NCBI RefSeq assembly: GCF_035195345.1 | Contig: NZ_CP136574.1 | Location: 2,533,871 to 2,597,870 of the forward strand | Direction: 5' to 3' | DNA from: Flavobacterium sp. | GTDB taxonomy: Bacteria > Bacteroidota > Bacteroidia > Flavobacteriales > Flavobacteriaceae | Length of the DNA: 64,000 nucleotides | Part shown: positions 1 to 8,693 of the stretch, piece by piece | Layout of the letters: each line of letters starts with the position of its first letter | Numbering within the stretch: position 1 is the first letter of the stretch | Program-made: the position numbers and the translations under genes | Notes under the pieces: model-generated | Seen by the model: only the letters and a program-made list of their open reading frames with translations | Database searches by the model: none | Told to the model about the DNA's origin: nothing

Positions 1-1064
1 TTGAAATTGCTTTTCAAGACAAAATGAAGCAATTTTTAGAAGGTGGCTTGTACATTTTAGGAAATGAAGTAAAACAGTTCGAAGCTAATTTTGCAACTTA
101 TTGTGGAACCAAGCACTGCATAGGTGTAGGGAATGGTTTAGATGCTTTAGTGCTGATTTTTAAAGCGTACATTCATTTAGGAAAACTGCAAAAAGGCGAT
201 GAAGTTATTGTACCAGCAAATACTTATATTGCAAGTATTATAGCTATTTTACAAGCTGATTTAGTTCCTGTTTTGGTTGAGCCAAAATTAGATTCATATA
301 CTATTAATCCTGATGAAATTGAAGATAAAATAACTTCTAAAACTAAAGCTATTTTACCAGTTCATCTTTACGGGCAATTATGCGAAATGAAAGCTATTAA
401 TGAAATTGCTAAAAAGCATAATTTATTGGTTATTGAAGACGCAGCTCAAGCTCATGGTGCAGAATGGAATGGAATTAAAGCTGGAAATTTTGGAGATGCA
501 GCTGGATTTAGTTTTTATCCAGGTAAAAATTTAGGTGCTTTAGGCGATGCGGGTGCCATTACAACAAACGATGATGAATTAGCTGAAGTTTTATTTTCTT
601 TAAGAAATTATGGTTCTAAAGTAAAATATGAAAATGAAATTTTAGGAGTAAATTCAAGATTAGATGAATTACAAGCGGCTTTCTTAAATATCAAATTAAA
701 ACAGCTGGATTCGGAAAATGATTTTAGAAGAAATTTAGCAAAACGGTATCTTTCAGAAATTAAAAATGATAAGTTGATTTTACCAACCTACGATTTTTTT
801 AAAAATCATGTATTTCATTTATTTGTCATTCGAACTTCCAATCGATTAGGATTACAACATTTTTTAAAAGATAACGGAATTGAGACCATGATTCATTATC
901 CAATTCCACCACACAAACAAAAAGCTTTATCAGATTGGAACAATTTATCGTTTCAAATCACTGAAAAAATCCATGATGAAGTTTTGAGTATTCCGCTGAA
1001 TTCGAGTGTAAGTAAAACTGAAGTTGATTATATAATTTTTAAACTCAATTCATATAATGAATAA
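1..1064 (+). CDS. DegT/DnrJ/EryC1-family sugar aminotransferase (FdtB/QdtB-like), 5' end outside window
   Basis: PLP-dependent aminotransferase that would add an amino group at C3 of a dTDP-4-keto or 3-keto-6-deoxyhexose for surface glycan synthesis. Seen: an intact DegT fold with the aldimine lysine in [13 protein letters not shown] (codon at 525-527) and the upstream EDAAQAHGA segment. The frame is open back to the left edge, and the residues before the ATG at 24 (EIAFQDK) fit the normal family N-terminus, so the gene starts before the window and 24 is an internal Met. It overlaps the flippase gene by 8 nt. An FdtA-like isomerase lies 4.3 kb downstream, so a Fuc3N or Qui3N-type sugar is inferred; the exact sugar cannot be read from sequence. 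Confidence 0.9.
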   Translation, partial: EIAFQDKMKQFLEGGLYILGNEVKQFEANFATYCGTKHCIGVGNGLDALVLIFKAYIHLGKLQKGDEVIVPANTYIASIIAILQADLVPVLVEPKLDSYTINPDEIEDKITSKTKAILPVHLYGQLCEMKAINEIAKKHNLLVIEDAAQAHGAEWNGIKAGNFGDAAGFSFYPGKNLGALGDAGAITTNDDELAEVLFSLRNYGSKVKYENEILGVNSRLDELQAAFLNIKLKQLDSENDFRRNLAKRYLSEIKNDKLILPTYDFFKNHVFHLFVIRTSNRLGLQHFLKDNGIETMIHYPIPPHKQKALSDWNNLSFQITEKIHDEVLSIPLNSSVSKTEVDYIIFKLNSYNE

Positions 1065-2346
1065 ATTAATTGATAAACTTTATTCAAAAGAATTATATAA
1101 AATTTTTTCAGTAAGTGGTGTTAGAATTTTAATTCAATTAATTGTCGGGTTTTTATCTACTAAAGCCATTGCATTTTTTGTAGGAATTGCAGGAATGGGT
1201 GTAATTGGTTTAGTAAAAACATTTGCCTCTTTTTTTAATAATTTTCTTTTATTAGGAACCCAAAATGGAATAGTTACAAGTTTAGCTTCTAAAAGGAAAA
1301 TAAAGAATGAAGAAATATTTATAGTTAGTTTGTTCTGGCTATTTTTATTTTTGTCTACTTTTATTTCAATTATTTTTTTTATTTTTTTTGAGAAAATAAA
1401 TAAATACTTTTTTGTAAACCAAATTCAAAGTGATTGGATACTTTTTTTATTTGTTATTAGTATTCCATTTCAAGCTATATCACTTCTATTTAATGCTGTT
1501 TTAAACGGAAAAAGTGAATATAAAAATGTTGCTTCTATCGGAATGATTACAAATGTACTCACATTAATTGTTTCTGTTTTTTTAATGCTTATATACAACC
1601 TTCAAGGAGCAATTATTGGTTTATTATTTACTTCAATAATAATGTTTGTAATTTCTTCCTATTTTTTTTTAAAAATATATTCTGTTACAATTTTCTTTCA
1701 ACCTTTTCAGTTTGTAAAACAAGAAATTCAACCTTTATTAAACTATAGCTTAATGTCATTAGTTTCAATTATTATGTCATTTGCTTTTTCTTATTATATG
1801 CGAATAACGATAATTGATAAATTTTCATTAGAATATGCAGGATATTATGAAGCAGTATTAAGAATTTCAGGGTTCTATATGATTTTTATAAATACTTTTG
1901 TATCTTTTTATTATTTACCAGAATTAGCAAAATGCAGTTCGAAAGTTGAAGTTATGTTGTTAACTAAAGAGTATTATAAAAAAATATTTCCTCTTTTTGT
2001 AATTGGTTTAGTTATTCTTTTATTAGGTGTAGATTTTTTTGTACCATTCTTTTTTAATAAAAGTTTTTTGGTAATTACGCCATTTGTCAAGTATCAAGTT
2101 GTTTTAGACATAATTAAATCTATATGTTTAATTTTAGGTATTCGTTTTTTTGCTTTTGGAAAAACAAAAGGATTTTTATTAACTGAAATTTTTTCATTCA
2201 CCATAAATTTTATTCTCTTTGTAATAGCAATGCATTTTTTTGATTTTCGTGGCGTATGGTATAGTCAAATAGCCAGTAGTTTTCTTTATTTCATTATATT
2301 GGTTGTTTTTTTTAAGATGTATTTCAAAAAAAATAAGTTATTTTAG
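1057..2346 (+). CDS. Wzx-type polysaccharide flippase (O-antigen translocase)
   Basis: A 429-residue, almost entirely hydrophobic protein with about 12-14 predicted membrane helices. The opening region ([19 protein letters not shown] followed by [17 protein letters not shown]) is typical of the WzxE-like branch of the MOP/PST flippase superfamily. Its expected role is to flip undecaprenyl-linked glycan repeat units across the inner membrane. The start overlaps the aminotransferase stop by 8 nt, which suggests translational coupling. The gene is very AT-rich with long T runs, more so than the housekeeping genes later in the window, as is usual for exchangeable glycan loci. Substrate is unknown. 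Confidence 0.88.
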   Translation: MNKLIDKLYSKELYKIFSVSGVRILIQLIVGFLSTKAIAFFVGIAGMGVIGLVKTFASFFNNFLLLGTQNGIVTSLASKRKIKNEEIFIVSLFWLFLFLSTFISIIFFIFFEKINKYFFVNQIQSDWILFLFVISIPFQAISLLFNAVLNGKSEYKNVASIGMITNVLTLIVSVFLMLIYNLQGAIIGLLFTSIIMFVISSYFFLKIYSVTIFFQPFQFVKQEIQPLLNYSLMSLVSIIMSFAFSYYMRITIIDKFSLEYAGYYEAVLRISGFYMIFINTFVSFYYLPELAKCSSKVEVMLLTKEYYKKIFPLFVIGLVILLLGVDFFVPFFFNKSFLVITPFVKYQVVLDIIKSICLILGIRFFAFGKTKGFLLTEIFSFTINFILFVIAMHFFDFRGVWYSQIASSFLYFIILVVFFKMYFKKNKLF

Positions 2347-2348
2347 TT

Positions 2349-3371
2349 ATGATAGATAATTATTTAGTATCCATTTTTATACCTGTTTATAACGGAGAGA
2401 AATACTTAAATGAAACCATACAGTCAGTATTACATCAAACGTATTCTAATATTGAATTACTTTTAGTAGATGATTCTTCTTTAGATAATAGTTATCAAAT
2501 TTTAAAAGATTTTGCTTTAAAGGATAATAGAATAAAGGTTTTTAAGAAAGAAAATGGTCAAATAGTTGCGAAATCATTTAATTTCATTTTACCACATTTA
2601 AATGGGGAGTATTTTTATTACTCTTCACAAGACGATCTTTTTTCTAGCGATTTAATTGAAAATATGGTAAAGAGACAGAATGAGACTTTTGCAGATACTG
2701 TTTTGCCAGATTTAGAATATTATTTCGAAAATAAAAAAGTGAATAAAAAGATTATAGGTTTAAATTTGGATAGAAGTGTAATTTTATCAGGAGAGCAAGC
2801 GTTAATAGAATCTTTAAATTGGAATATTCATGGTTTTGCTTTATTTAAAAAGAGCTTAATGAATAGTGAATTTTTTCCTGAAGATGCTTTTGATTCAGAC
2901 GAGTTTATAACTAGAAAATTGTTTTCAAAAAGTAATAAAGTTGTTTTTTCTTCAGGGACTTTTTTTTACAGACAAGATAATTTAAAAGCAATTACAAAAA
3001 TATTTTCTAAGAAAAATTTTTATGTTCTAAACACTTTAGAAAAGTTGTATCATTTATTAAAAGAAAATAAAATAGATAAAAAGTATGTATATGAAACACA
3101 ATTTAATTTTTTGCGTGTTTACATGAAATTAGCTAGTATATATAGTTTTTATAATTTTAAAACAGAAACAGATAAAACTGAAATAAAATTATTTTTGTCA
3201 TCATTCAAAAAGACGAATTTTAACACAAATTTTTATTCAGAGAATATTATTTACGCCGTAAAAAATGCAAAAGTAAAATTTATATTATTTTTAATGATAT
3301 TTAGAATACCATTGCTCTTTAATATTGTTTTAAATTTATATTCAAAGAAGTATAAAAAGCAATTTCAATAA
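2349..3371 (+). CDS. glycosyltransferase family 2 protein
   Basis: 340 residues with an N-terminal GT-A fold: VSIFIPVYNGEKYL at residues 7-20, VDDSS at 40-44, and QDD at 94-96 in the position of the metal-binding DxD. It should transfer a sugar from a nucleotide donor to a lipid-linked or growing glycan on the cytoplasmic side. The C-terminal ~40 residues are hydrophobic and basic, suggesting membrane association. It lies 2 nt after the flippase gene in the same operon. A convergent glycosyltransferase gene begins 3 nt beyond its stop. Donor and acceptor are not predictable. Confidence 0.88.
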   Translation: MIDNYLVSIFIPVYNGEKYLNETIQSVLHQTYSNIELLLVDDSSLDNSYQILKDFALKDNRIKVFKKENGQIVAKSFNFILPHLNGEYFYYSSQDDLFSSDLIENMVKRQNETFADTVLPDLEYYFENKKVNKKIIGLNLDRSVILSGEQALIESLNWNIHGFALFKKSLMNSEFFPEDAFDSDEFITRKLFSKSNKVVFSSGTFFYRQDNLKAITKIFSKKNFYVLNTLEKLYHLLKENKIDKKYVYETQFNFLRVYMKLASIYSFYNFKTETDKTEIKLFLSSFKKTNFNTNFYSENIIYAVKNAKVKFILFLMIFRIPLLFNIVLNLYSKKYKKQFQ

Positions 3372-3374
3372 ATT

Positions 3375-4250
3375 TTAAAGACTTTTAAACTTAACTTTTA
3401 TTCCAAATAAAAAAAGTTTGAAAAGTAAGATAAAGTTTCTAGCTTTAAAAAATTTATACATTTCAAATCGTATTCTTCCAAGTAATAGTTGATGTTCTTT
3501 TTTTGATTTATTTAATTGATAAGCATTATTTAAAATTTTCAAAGTTGATAGATTCAGTTGCTTTGTTTTTGAGTTGTTTTTAAATAAAAAATGAGCACTT
3601 AATGAGTTTGGCGTTTCTCTTTTACATGCCAATACTTTATCAATATATTCAAAATCAAATACTCTTGCGGCTCTAACCCATAAATCTAAATCCTCATAGG
3701 CTAAATTTTCATCATAATAATTTAATTTTTCAAAAACTGATTTCTTAATCATTGATGAAACCGAACAAATTTTAGTTGTTCTTGCGATAACCATTTTGTA
3801 TATGTCGCCACTTTCTGGATGGTCTTCTTCTGTGTAATAATTCCTTATAGAATTTCCGTTTTCATCGATTTCAATTAAATTTCCGTATACAATTCCAAGG
3901 TTTTTATACTTTGAATTTTGAAAAGTTTTTATTTGGTTTTCAATGCAGTTAGGTAGTAAAATATCATCTGCAGCTAAATCGATAAAATAATCACCTTTAG
4001 CATGTTTTACTGCGTTATTAAAAGTTTTAGTATTTCCTAAATTAATTACATTTGGTATAAATAAAATGTTTGGGTGTTTTTTCAGCCAATTATCAATTAC
4101 TTTTTTTGAATTATCCGTGCTACAATCGTCTGCTATAATAAGTTCAATATTGGTATAGGTTTGGTTCATAACCGAATCTAAAGCTTCTTCAACAAAAGGA
4201 GAATGATTATAAGAAAGGCAAATGACACTAACTAACGGAAAATTTTGCAT
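3375..4250 (-). CDS. glycosyltransferase family 2 protein
   Basis: 291 residues with a GT2 N-terminus: VSVICLSYNHSPFVEEAL at 7-24, DDCSTDNS at 41-48, and AADD at 93-96 as the DxD equivalent, followed by a YEDLDLWVRA segment typical of the acceptor side. It is the only minus-strand gene inside the otherwise plus-strand 1-5.8 kb block. It is tail to tail with the preceding GT2 and shares a 48-bp divergent promoter region with the next GT4. This placement suggests separate insertion or inversion and independent transcription. Acceptor and linkage are unknown. Confidence 0.88.
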   Translation of the reverse strand: MQNFPLVSVICLSYNHSPFVEEALDSVMNQTYTNIELIIADDCSTDNSKKVIDNWLKKHPNILFIPNVINLGNTKTFNNAVKHAKGDYFIDLAADDILLPNCIENQIKTFQNSKYKNLGIVYGNLIEIDENGNSIRNYYTEEDHPESGDIYKMVIARTTKICSVSSMIKKSVFEKLNYYDENLAYEDLDLWVRAARVFDFEYIDKVLACKRETPNSLSAHFLFKNNSKTKQLNLSTLKILNNAYQLNKSKKEHQLLLGRIRFEMYKFFKARNFILLFKLFLFGIKVKFKSL

Positions 4251-4269
4251 ATTTTAAACAGAAGAGTTT

Positions 4270-4277
4270 TATATTTG
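4270..4277 (+). promoter_or_regulatory. putative -7 promoter element (TATATTTG) for the GT4/FdtA-like pair
   Basis: TATATTTG matches the Bacteroidota -7 consensus TAnnTTTG and lies 21 nt before the ATG at 4299, in the 48-bp divergent gap. A possible -33 TTTG is at 4244-4247 with a slightly long 22-nt spacer. Confidence 0.5.
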
Positions 4278-4298
4278 TTACGAAAGTAAATAATAACT

Positions 4299-5405
4299 AT
4301 GATTGAGCAAAGTAAAAAATATAAAATTGCTATTGTTGCCTATAACTTAGATTCTGGGGGATTGGCAAAAGTGATTGAGAATGTTTTTCTTTTATTCAAA
4401 GTAATTAGTTTTTTTAATGTTGAATTATTATTATTAGATGACATTAAAAGCTCTAATCTGGATGGAAAAGTAGTCTATTTTGGAGATTTAGCAAACATAA
4501 AATCCTCCTTTTATAATAAAATTAATAAGTATATTCAATTTAATAAATATATTAAAAAACAGAATTTTGATTTTATTATTGATTTGCGCTACAGGATAAA
4601 TCCTTTAACTGAGTTACTTATTGTAAAATTAATTTATCCAAAAACGAAATTAATTTATAATGTTCATAGTTCTAAACTAGAAACATATTTACCTAATAAC
4701 ACTTTTTTGACTAATTATTTATATGGTAAAGCGTATAAAACTGTATGTGGTGCAAAGGAAAATGAAAAGTTGGTTATTCAAAAGCACCATTTCAAAAACA
4801 CCATAACTATTTATAATCCAATTGATTTTGAAGATATTAAAGTTAAGAAAGAGGAATCTATTGATTTTAATTTTGAATATATTTTAGCAGTTGGACGATT
4901 TGTTGAATTAAAGCAATTTTATGAACTAATTATAAGTTATGCAAACTCTATTTTACCTCAAAATCAGGTAAAGTTAGTACTTGTTGGTGAAGGAGAAGAA
5001 CTTTTGAGATGTAAAGAATTAGTTTTGTCTTTAAATTTAAATGAAAATGTTGTATTTGTGGGGTTTTCTAATAATCCATATAAATATATGCAAAACGCTA
5101 AATTTTTAGTATTATGTAGTAAGTGTGAAGGATTTGGACTTGTTTTGGCAGAAGCTTTAGCTTGTATAACTCCAGTAATTAGTTTTGATTTAGTTTCGGG
5201 TCCAAATGAAATAATAGAGCATAGAAAAAATGGCTTGTTAGTGGAAAATCAAAATTTTGAAAAGCTTACAGAAGCAATAAATATATTGTTTTTAGATAAA
5301 GAACTATATACAACTTGTAAAATTAATGCGTTAGAAAGTGTACAAAAGTTTTCTTTTGAAGAAATTAAGAAAGAATGGTTAAATTTACTGCAAATACAAG
5401 AATAA
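4299..5405 (+). CDS. glycosyltransferase family 4 (GT-B fold) protein
   Basis: 368 residues. The C-terminal Rossmann half carries LAVGRFVELKQF, VLVGEGEEL and the retaining-GT E-x7-E motif at E277/E285 (CEGFGLVLAEAL), followed by GPNEII, as in GalNAc/Gal-transferring GT4 enzymes. Expected role: retaining glycosyl transfer from a nucleotide sugar in surface glycan assembly. Its stop overlaps the ATG of the isomerase gene by one base (TAATG), so the two are probably translationally coupled. Sugar specificity is unknown. Confidence 0.88.
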   Translation: MIEQSKKYKIAIVAYNLDSGGLAKVIENVFLLFKVISFFNVELLLLDDIKSSNLDGKVVYFGDLANIKSSFYNKINKYIQFNKYIKKQNFDFIIDLRYRINPLTELLIVKLIYPKTKLIYNVHSSKLETYLPNNTFLTNYLYGKAYKTVCGAKENEKLVIQKHHFKNTITIYNPIDFEDIKVKKEESIDFNFEYILAVGRFVELKQFYELIISYANSILPQNQVKLVLVGEGEELLRCKELVLSLNLNENVVFVGFSNNPYKYMQNAKFLVLCSKCEGFGLVLAEALACITPVISFDLVSGPNEIIEHRKNGLLVENQNFEKLTEAINILFLDKELYTTCKINALESVQKFSFEEIKKEWLNLLQIQE

Positions 5406-5800
5406 TGAAAGCCAAAATTATAAATATTCCAAAAATAGAAGATCCAAGAGGTAATTTATCCGTTATCGAAAAGGAAGTGGTTCCGTTTAAAATCAAACGT
5501 GTTTATTATTTGTATGATGTTCCAGCTGGCGCAGAGCGTGGAGGGCATGCACATAAAAAATTACAACAATTTTTAGTAGCGCTTGCTGGAAGTTTTGATG
5601 TAGTTTTAAACGATGGAAAAAACAAACAAACAATTACTTTAAATAAACCTTTTGAAGGCTTGTTAATAACAAACGGAATTTGGCGTGAATTGAAGAATTT
5701 TTCTTCGGGAGCGGTTTGTTTGGTAGTGGCTTCTGATGTGTTTGAAGAAGAAGATTACATTAGAGATTTTGAAGAGTTTTTAGCGATTTCGACTAATTAA
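5405..5800 (+). CDS. FdtA/QdtA-like sugar 3,4-ketoisomerase (WxcM-like cupin)
   Basis: 131-residue single-cupin protein. The block YDVPAGAERGGHAHKKLQQF places paired histidines at 48 and 50, the active-site pair of dTDP-4-keto-6-deoxyglucose 3,4-ketoisomerases; the C-terminal half (PFEGLLITNGIWREL, LVVASDVFEEEDYIRDF) is also family-typical. It converts the 4-keto to a 3-keto sugar, the substrate of an FdtB/QdtB-type aminotransferase like the one at the left edge. The start at 5405 was chosen because it forms a TAATG junction with the upstream stop and matches the family N-terminus; an in-frame ATG 30 nt earlier lies inside the upstream gene. The 3' end overlaps the convergent GT4 by 21 nt. 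Confidence 0.85.
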   Translation: MKAKIINIPKIEDPRGNLSVIEKEVVPFKIKRVYYLYDVPAGAERGGHAHKKLQQFLVALAGSFDVVLNDGKNKQTITLNKPFEGLLITNGIWRELKNFSSGAVCLVVASDVFEEEDYIRDFEEFLAISTN

Positions 5801-6937
5801 ATTTTCATAAACGTTTACTAAATCTGAAAAATGTTTTGCAAAGGTTTTTGTAACTAAATAATTTTGAATGTTGTTTTCTAATTCTGTTTTTAAACTTGGA
5901 TTAGAAAGAAGTGCAATCATTTTTTCTTCTAATGCTTTCTGATTTTTGAAAGGATATGTCAAACCAACACAATTTTGTTCGATTTCATTTTTAATTCCAA
6001 CTAAATCACTTATAATTATAGTTTTACCAAAGGATAAACTCTCTATTATTACATTGCCATACGCTTCTAAATATTCACTTGGAATTACCGAAAATTTCGA
6101 ATTAGTATAAATAACTTGAAGCTCTTCACGAGACTTATTCCCTAAAAAAGAAACATTTTTCAAGTTGTTGTACATCGTAAAATTCTGAAGTTCTTCTAAT
6201 TGATTTCCTTCACCAACAATCCATAATTGTTCATTTGGAAATTGTTTGGAAATATTCTGAAACGCTTTTAACAAGGTTAAAACTCCTTTTTCAGGAACCA
6301 AACGCCCAACAAACAAAATATAGTTTTCTTCTGAATTGGAGTTACGTTTAGGTTCAATTAATATTGGATTTGCAAGAGTTTGACCTTCTTTTTGAAAATG
6401 TTTAGCAATAAATTGTGTTAAATTTTCTGAAGGTGTTAAATAGTAATCAATGTGCTTTTTAATAATACTTTTGTGATACGACTGTTTAAAATGTAATAAC
6501 GTATCAAACAAAATATTTCGTTTGGGTTGATGATGTAAAATACATTCTAAAGCGCTTTCATGTTTTAAAAGAACTTCGTTTTTATCATTCAACATATAGT
6601 TTTTTGGACAGATGTAATAATAATCTCGAAACGAGTACACAATTGGTATGCCTTTCAATTTTGCATATTCCATGAATTGCGGAGTTACTGGTGCTCCAAT
6701 ACTAAAGCAATGAATTATATCAGGTTTAAAGGCTTTAATTTCCTGAATAATTTCTGCTGTAATTTTTTTGTGGTAGAATTTTTCAATCCAATTGGTCTTG
6801 ATTTTTTCTTTGCCAAACCATTTAAAAGTTAGGTTAGAATTATTTTTTTCGGCATACTGAATCAATTCATATAAATAATGTTCAACTCCACCAAGTCGAT
6901 TCTCACTATTAAAATTATTGATAATCAGTATTTTCAT
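5780..6937 (-). CDS. glycosyltransferase family 4 protein
   Basis: 385-residue GT-B enzyme. The N-terminal half has a glycine-rich acceptor-site loop (RLGGVEHYLYEL). The C-terminal half has LFVGRLVPEKGVLTLLKAF, LWIVGEGNQLEEL and the E-x7-E motif in EAYGNVIIE, all classic for the GT4 family. It is last in the ftsE-GT2-GT4 minus-strand operon and its start overlaps the GT2 stop by 4 nt (ATGA). Its tail overlaps the FdtA-like gene by 21 nt. Substrate unknown. Confidence 0.9.
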   Translation of the reverse strand: MKILIINNFNSENRLGGVEHYLYELIQYAEKNNSNLTFKWFGKEKIKTNWIEKFYHKKITAEIIQEIKAFKPDIIHCFSIGAPVTPQFMEYAKLKGIPIVYSFRDYYYICPKNYMLNDKNEVLLKHESALECILHHQPKRNILFDTLLHFKQSYHKSIIKKHIDYYLTPSENLTQFIAKHFQKEGQTLANPILIEPKRNSNSEENYILFVGRLVPEKGVLTLLKAFQNISKQFPNEQLWIVGEGNQLEELQNFTMYNNLKNVSFLGNKSREELQVIYTNSKFSVIPSEYLEAYGNVIIESLSFGKTIIISDLVGIKNEIEQNCVGLTYPFKNQKALEEKMIALLSNPSLKTELENNIQNYLVTKTFAKHFSDLVNVYENLISRNR

Positions 6938-7821
6938 CCAATATAAATTTTACTAAAATAAGTCAATCGAAACACATTGAAAACAAACAAAGACGGATTG
7001 TTTCCTTTAAGTTGATTCTCTAAAAATTTCCCAAAAACCGAATACAAAACAGCTAGTAAATACGTAATTTTAAAAGTATGTAACTTAGAAACTAAGTTAA
7101 CCATTTTGCTGTATTCTTTTGTAATAAGTTGTTTTTTATATAGTAAGTGTAAATTATCTAACGAGTTCTTTGTTTTTTCAACATAAACTGCATTCGTGTC
7201 AATATCGTCATGTTGAACTGGATTATGAATATGTTTGATTTTAGTATTCATTTTTTGAAGTTCAAAAGAAAAAAGCGTATCATCATGACCATATTTTTTA
7301 AAAGAACTATCAAATTTAATGCGATTAAAAACCGATTTTTTTATCAAAGTATTATTGAACAAAGTCGCTCGACACACATTTTTATTTCTTTGGTCAACCG
7401 TTTGATCTTCCATGAATTTCCCATATTTCCAACGAAGTAATTGTTGTTTTGACGGTGCTTTTTCAGCGTGAATTCTTCCACCATATACTACTTCGTAATC
7501 AGGAATTTGATTAACGTAATTTTTTATGAAATTAGGAAAAGGTAATACACAATCGCCATCTAAAATTAGTAAATTTTCATATCGAGATTGACTAACTAAA
7601 ATATTTTTATTTTCACGATAACCTACATTTTTCTTCAAAGAAACATAACTACAATGGGATAATAAATTGATTTTCTCGTTCTCTAAATTATGAATCGAAT
7701 TTGAAGCATCGTCTTGCGTTAAAATCTCAAAATCTATTTCTAAATCAACACATTGTTGATGAATCTCTTTAACTAAATGCAAAAGATTGTAATGGTATAT
7801 CGTTATTAAAATAGACAGCAT
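6934..7821 (-). CDS. glycosyltransferase family 2 protein
   Basis: 295 residues with a GT-A fold: LSILITIYHYN at the N-terminus, LTQDDASNS as the nucleotide-binding turn, LLILDGDCVLP with DGD as the metal-binding DxD, and KKYGHDDTLFSFEL as the acceptor-side motif resembling the N-acetylgalactosaminyl/galactosyl-transferase C-terminal domain. Start and stop are coupled to neighbours: a one-base TAATG junction with ftsE upstream and a 4-nt overlap with the GT4 downstream. Sugar specificity cannot be read. Confidence 0.87.
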   Translation of the reverse strand: MLSILITIYHYNLLHLVKEIHQQCVDLEIDFEILTQDDASNSIHNLENEKINLLSHCSYVSLKKNVGYRENKNILVSQSRYENLLILDGDCVLPFPNFIKNYVNQIPDYEVVYGGRIHAEKAPSKQQLLRWKYGKFMEDQTVDQRNKNVCRATLFNNTLIKKSVFNRIKFDSSFKKYGHDDTLFSFELQKMNTKIKHIHNPVQHDDIDTNAVYVEKTKNSLDNLHLLYKKQLITKEYSKMVNLVSKLHTFKITYLLAVLYSVFGKFLENQLKGNNPSLFVFNVFRLTYFSKIYIG

Positions 7822-8504
7822 TATACCGTTCTTTGAACCACTTCAAACATTTTACCGCCTTCAAATTTTAATGTTTTTGAAGGGTATTTTAAAACCAATG
7901 CATAATCATGAGTAGCCATTAAGATGGTTTTTCCGTTGGCATTAATTTTTCTTAGCACTTCCATAATCTCAACACTAGTTTGTGGATCTAAATTTCCAGT
8001 TGGTTCATCGGCTAAAATTAATTCAGGATCATTCAGTAAAGCTCTAGCAATTCCTATGCGTTGTTGTTCTCCGCCAGAAAGTTGGTGTGGCATTTTAGAT
8101 GCAAAACCTTTCATGCCTACTTTGTCTAAAACTTCTTCGATTTTTACATCCATTTCTTCTTTAGCTGTCCAACCAGTTGCTTTTAAAACAAATAAAAGGT
8201 TTTCTTTTACGTTGCGGTCAGAAAGTAATTTGAAATCTTGGAACACTACACCTAATTTTCTTCTCAAATAGGGAATGTCATTTTCTTTTAAAGTATTTAA
8301 ATCATAATCAACTACGCTACCTTCGCCTTCAATTAAAGCTAAATCAGCATATAACGTTTTTAAAAAACTACTTTTACCCGAACCGGTTCTTCCAATTAAG
8401 TATAGAAATTCGCCATGTTTTACTTCAATATTAACATCGGTTAAAACTGGATTTTTTTCTTGATAAATCGTTACGTTTTTTAAAGATAGAACTGATTGCG
8501 ACAT
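7821..8504 (-). CDS. ftsE: cell-division ABC transporter ATP-binding protein FtsE
   Basis: 227-residue ABC ATPase of the FtsE/LolD type. Walker A GRTGSGKSS at 38-46, Q-loop Q89, signature LSGGE at 142-146, Walker B LILADE at 162-167 with the FtsE-typical PTGNLDP, and the H-loop histidine at 199 are all intact. FtsE pairs with the membrane protein FtsX to control peptidoglycan hydrolases at the septum; ftsX is not in this window. It heads an operon with two glycosyltransferases via a TAATG junction. Family assignment is firm; the physiological link to the glycosyltransferases is inferred only from gene order. Confidence 0.92.
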   Translation of the reverse strand: MSQSVLSLKNVTIYQEKNPVLTDVNIEVKHGEFLYLIGRTGSGKSSFLKTLYADLALIEGEGSVVDYDLNTLKENDIPYLRRKLGVVFQDFKLLSDRNVKENLLFVLKATGWTAKEEMDVKIEEVLDKVGMKGFASKMPHQLSGGEQQRIGIARALLNDPELILADEPTGNLDPQTSVEIMEVLRKINANGKTILMATHDYALVLKYPSKTLKFEGGKMFEVVQRTV

Positions 8505-8663
8505 AAGTTAATTTTAATTTAAAAATGTAAAAGTAATAACTTAAACGGCTGTTTCAAAATTTAAAGTTAATTTCGATTAAAAATAGTAGTTTTGGTTGAA
8601 AACTATGTTTAAAAATTGTACAATAATATGTTAATAGCCTTCGTTATTACTTGTAATAAGACT

Positions 8664-8671
8664 TATATTTG
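8664..8671 (+). promoter_or_regulatory. putative -7 promoter element (TATATTTG) for the TPR gene
   Basis: TATATTTG lies 22 nt before the ATG at 8694 in the 189-bp divergent gap with ftsE. No convincing -33 TTG was found at normal spacing. Confidence 0.5.
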
Positions 8672-8693
8672 GAACTTATAAATAACGAATCAA

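Noticed and set aside
7210..7440. Plus-strand open frame inside the GT2 gene
   Set aside because: Shadow of the minus-strand glycosyltransferase, low-complexity and without signal or family features.
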